In this document: positions 61,664 to 64,000 of the stretch, one piece after another | Numbering within the stretch: position 1 is the first letter of the stretch | How the letters are laid out: each line of letters opens with the position of its first letter | NCBI GenBank assembly: GCA_014804785.1 | Contig: JAAUZD010000022.1 | Coordinates: forward strand, 34,947 to 98,946 | Length of the DNA stretch: 64,000 nt | Source of the DNA: Lachnospiraceae bacterium | GTDB taxonomy: Bacteria > Bacillota > Clostridia > Lachnospirales > Lachnospiraceae | Direction: 5' to 3' | Made by a program: the position numbers and the translations under genes | The notes under the pieces: model-generated | The model's input: the letters and a program-made list of their open reading frames with translations, nothing else | What the model was told of the DNA's origin: nothing | Database searches by the model: none

Positions 61664-62389
61664 ATGGAAAACCAGAAAAGGAATGATGAAATAGAAATAG
61701 ATTTATTGGAAGTGTTTCACATTCTGATCAGCAGAATCTTATTGATTCTGAGCGCTGGAGTCTTTCTGGCGCTTGTGTGTTTCGCCATAAGCAAATTTAT
61801 CATTACACCTACATATAAATCTACGACTAAGATATATATTCTGAATAAATCGGAGAGCCAGTCGGTTACATATAGTGATGTACAGATGGGGACACAGCTG
61901 ACCAAGGACTATGCGGAATTAATCAGCAGCCGCTATGTTCTGGAAGAAGTGATACAAATACTTTCACTTGAAGAAGATTACGATGAACTGCGTGGGATGG
62001 TCAGTGTGGATACCCCTGCTGATACGCGGATTGTCTCCATTACTGTGGAGAATACCGATCCGGTACAGGCGATGAACATTGCAAACTGTATCAGAGAGGC
62101 GGCAAGTAACCATATTCAGAATGTAATGGACATTGAAGCAGTAAATGTGGTGGAGACAGCCAATATGCCTATGGAGAAAGCAAGTCCCAGCGTTGTCATG
62201 TGGACGCTGGCGGGCGGAGCAATCGGAGTATTCCTTTTATGTGTCATTATTCTGATTCAATATCTGTTGGATGATACTATAAAATCCTCTGAGGATGTGG
62301 AAAAGTATCTGGGGCTGAGTACATTAGCGTTGATTCCCGTGATGGAAGAGGGAAACGGCAAGAAGAAAAAAGGGAAAAAACGCAGATGA
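61664..62389 (+). CDS. Wzz/CpsC-type chain-length regulator
   Basis: A 241-residue membrane protein with two helices: one near residues 20-45 (LLILSAGVFLALVCFAISKF) and one near 180-200. The external part contains TPTYKSTTKIYILNKSES, MGTQLTKDYAELISSRYVLE and TVENTDPVQAMNIANCIRE, typical of Wzz/CpsC. It controls polymer length and activates the CpsD kinase. The tail is Lys-rich. AAGGAG precedes ATG 61664. Confidence 0.92.
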   Translation: MENQKRNDEIEIDLLEVFHILISRILLILSAGVFLALVCFAISKFIITPTYKSTTKIYILNKSESQSVTYSDVQMGTQLTKDYAELISSRYVLEEVIQILSLEEDYDELRGMVSVDTPADTRIVSITVENTDPVQAMNIANCIREAASNHIQNVMDIEAVNVVETANMPMEKASPSVVMWTLAGGAIGVFLLCVIILIQYLLDDTIKSSEDVEKYLGLSTLALIPVMEEGNGKKKKGKKRR

Positions 62390-62418
62390 TTTTGCAGGAA
62401 AGTAATTGAGGATAGGGC

Positions 62419-63222
62419 ATGCAGAATGTAAGTTTACAGTTCAAAAAGAAAAATGATTACCGTACAAAGGAAGCGTTTAAGACTTTGCGTACAAATATTG
62501 AGTTCTGCGGCGGCGATGTGAAGGTGATAGCAATTACCAGTTGTACGCCTAATGAAGGAAAATCAAGTATTGCAATGGAGCTGGCAAAGGCCTTTGCAGA
62601 AGCGGGAAATAGGACGATGCTACTGGATGCGGATATGCGCAAGTCAGTATTGGTAGGACGGTACCAGACAGGCGCGGTCAGGTTTGGTCTGACTCACTGG
62701 CTGGCGGGAAGAGTGGATTACAGGGATGTGATGTGCCAGACCAATATTAAAAATTTATATGTGACATTTGCGGGACCGGTACCGCCCAATCCAAGTGAAC
62801 TCCTTGGAGGGGAAAAATTCATGAATCTGGTCAAGAATTTGAAAAAAATATTTGATTATGTCATTATTGACACACCGCCTCTTGGAAGTGTCATTGATGC
62901 AGCTGTCGCTTCGAAAAGCTGTGACGGCACTGTGCTTGTAGTAGAAAATGATGCAATCAGCTATAAGTTTGCGCAAAAGGTGAAGGATCAGCTTGATAAG
63001 GCGGACAGTCATATACTTGGAGTGGTGCTCAACAAAGTAGATATGACAGGAAAAGGCTATTATGGTCATTACGGAAAATATTATGGAAAATACTATGGAA
63101 AATATTATGGCAAGTACGGAGAAGAGAACATCGAAACTCAGACCGCTGCAAAGACAATAAGACCATATCGTGATGACATTGATATCAATGTAGAATTGAA
63201 GGATAAAAAAGCCTCTCACTGA
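62419..63222 (+). CDS. CpsD/CapB-type tyrosine autokinase
   Basis: A 267-residue bacterial tyrosine kinase. Walker A is TPNEGKSSIAMELAKAFAEA, Walker A' LLDADMRKSVL and Walker B YVIIDTPPLGSV. The C-terminus has the autophosphorylated tyrosine cluster, here an unusually regular YYGK repeat (about residues 214-233). It partners with the Wzz-type protein upstream and is opposed by the CpsB-type phosphatase. Confidence 0.93.
   Translation: MQNVSLQFKKKNDYRTKEAFKTLRTNIEFCGGDVKVIAITSCTPNEGKSSIAMELAKAFAEAGNRTMLLDADMRKSVLVGRYQTGAVRFGLTHWLAGRVDYRDVMCQTNIKNLYVTFAGPVPPNPSELLGGEKFMNLVKNLKKIFDYVIIDTPPLGSVIDAAVASKSCDGTVLVVENDAISYKFAQKVKDQLDKADSHILGVVLNKVDMTGKGYYGHYGKYYGKYYGKYYGKYGEENIETQTAAKTIRPYRDDIDINVELKDKKASH
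63073..63120 (+). repeat. 12-bp tandem repeats encoding YYGK
   Basis: GGAAAATATTAT-type units at 63073, 63085 and 63097 and a diverged fourth at 63109. They encode the tyrosine cluster of the kinase, so copy number could vary by slippage and change the number of phosphorylatable tyrosines in steps of two. Confidence 0.85.
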
Positions 63223-63260
63223 TTTTCCATAGGTATATCAATATAATAAAGGAGAATTAG

Positions 63261-64000
63261 ATGAAGCAGAGTAAAGTGCTTGGCATTGCGCTTGCAATAG
63301 TAAATGTAATATTGATAATAGTCTGTGTATTCATGTATATGAGAATGGACAGGACGGAGCCAAAACTTGAATTTCACACGGTCGATATAATATACAGACA
63401 GGATATGGATATAGCAGAGCTCCTTACAGGTGTTACCGCTTATGACAGTGTTGACGGGGATATAACAGACCGGATTGTGATTGAAAAGATTACAGAAAAT
63501 CCCGAAGAGGGCTCCGCAGTGGTATTTTACGCGGTAAGCGATAAAGCAGGAAATGTCATTAAGGCTTCAAGGCTTTTTGAAGCGCCGACGCTATCAGAAA
63601 TGCCAACTCCATCGGATGTGACAATGCCTACATCGGTACCCGAACCAGACCCCACAATGACACCAGAGCCTACAATGACACCAGAGCCTACAATGACACC
63701 GGAGCCCACAATGACACCGGAGCCTACAAAAGCACCGGCACCTACAAGAGCGCCGGCACCCACGCCGGAACCGGAGCCGGATCCTACACCTACACCAATG
63801 CCATTAACGGCGCCTATACTTACTTTAAAGACGTCGCAGGTTACGGTAGGTGTCGGATCGGGACCGGCATGGGTAGACGTGATCGAAACACTTTCGGATG
63901 ATGAAGACAGCTATGATACGCTTTTCAGAAATCTGAATGTCAGTAAATATGATATGGACAGGGCAGGTACTTATCAAGTGACTGTTTATACGGAAGACTC
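63261..64000 (+). CDS. Exported protein with DUF5011/Ig-like domains, truncated by window end
   Basis: At least 246 codons, running off the window. An N-terminal membrane helix (VLGIALAIVNVILIIVCVFM) leads to an Ig-like domain of the DUF5011 type (AYDSVDGDITDRIVI, VVFYAVSDKAGNV). A proline-threonine-rich linker of TPEP repeats follows (63654-63779), then the start of a second Ig-like domain. AAAGGAGAA precedes ATG 63261. It follows the CpsD-type kinase by 38 bases and belongs to the capsule operon; its function as a surface or attachment protein is inferred. Confidence 0.75.
   Translation, partial: MKQSKVLGIALAIVNVILIIVCVFMYMRMDRTEPKLEFHTVDIIYRQDMDIAELLTGVTAYDSVDGDITDRIVIEKITENPEEGSAVVFYAVSDKAGNVIKASRLFEAPTLSEMPTPSDVTMPTSVPEPDPTMTPEPTMTPEPTMTPEPTMTPEPTKAPAPTRAPAPTPEPEPDPTPTPMPLTAPILTLKTSQVTVGVGSGPAWVDVIETLSDDEDSYDTLFRNLNVSKYDMDRAGTYQVTVYTED
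63654..63779 (+). repeat. Seven 18-bp tandem repeats (TPEP-type)
   Basis: Units start at 63654, 63672, 63690, 63708, 63726, 63744 and 63762. The first four are nearly identical (ACAATGACACC-GAGCCT) and the last three are diverged. They encode a flexible linker in a surface protein. Confidence 0.9.

Noticed and set aside
63654..63779. Regular repeats as a CRISPR array
   Set aside because: Contiguous 18-bp units without spacers, in frame and coding for a proline-threonine linker.

Overview
This window looks like an ordinary chromosomal segment of a Firmicute of class Clostridia, most likely a gut Lachnospiraceae. The reasons are strong AGGAGG-type ribosome sites, near-consensus TTGACA-17-TATAAT promoters, moderate AT-leaning composition, a type II dehydroquinase, NADP-type GdhA, rubrerythrin, several Clostridia-type hypothetical families and a CpsB/C/D-type capsule locus. 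I see no transposase, integrase, phage structural gene, rRNA or CRISPR array. One tRNA, Arg(CCG), is present.

Layout. 1-3453: metal-related locus with a Fur-like regulator, a 26-residue membrane microprotein, a small membrane protein and a P1B-type ATPase without the CPx proline. 3476-9251: MATE exporter behind a structured leader, a cytidylate-kinase-like protein and a heterodimeric ABC exporter. 9374-14928: a YbaK-type deacylase, lipoproteins and an orphan gene. 15062-17430: Opu-type osmolyte transporter. 17450-21143: two HAD proteins, shikimate genes aroE-aroK-aroQ, and efp. 21327-27132: a DUF5688-type gene, tRNA-Arg, an SH3 protein, an oxidoreductase and gdhA. 27200-32721: accessory stretch with a candidate small RNA, a DUF3800 gene with a decayed partner, a TetR-SDR block with a broken acyltransferase-like gene, and a PadR-controlled ferredoxin-type membrane protein. 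32852-37413: HD-GYP protein, endonuclease III, and an ArsR/HMA/P-type ATPase metal operon. 37536-42512: a two-component operon and a cell-wall amidase. 42606-46787: rubrerythrin, VanZ-like protein, pyrBI with a nitroreductase, and small genes. 46843-51166: folate operon. 52447-53571: pheA. 53651-60049: polyphosphate genes, Maf and a Cof hydrolase. 60758-64000: start of a capsule/exopolysaccharide locus that runs off the end.

How the parts connect. The best regulatory signal is an array of six TGATGC-type sites at exact 11-bp spacing upstream of the amidase gene (41585-41645). Four more at the same spacing lie upstream of a lipoprotein gene 30 kb away (11308-11346). This is the geometry used by PhoB/OmpR-type regulators, and such a two-component system is encoded immediately before the amidase. 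Other points of interest are the P-type ATPase with its small membrane partners (similar in layout to mycobacterial PacL/CtpC), an HD-domain protein inside the folate operon at the position of a missing dephosphorylation step, a terminator-like hairpin that pyrBI transcription must cross, and two in-frame amber codons in the DUF3800 partner gene.

Start codons were chosen by ribosome-site spacing and often differ from the longest possible frame. Promoter and terminator calls are by eye. Family names come from motif recognition without database searches.
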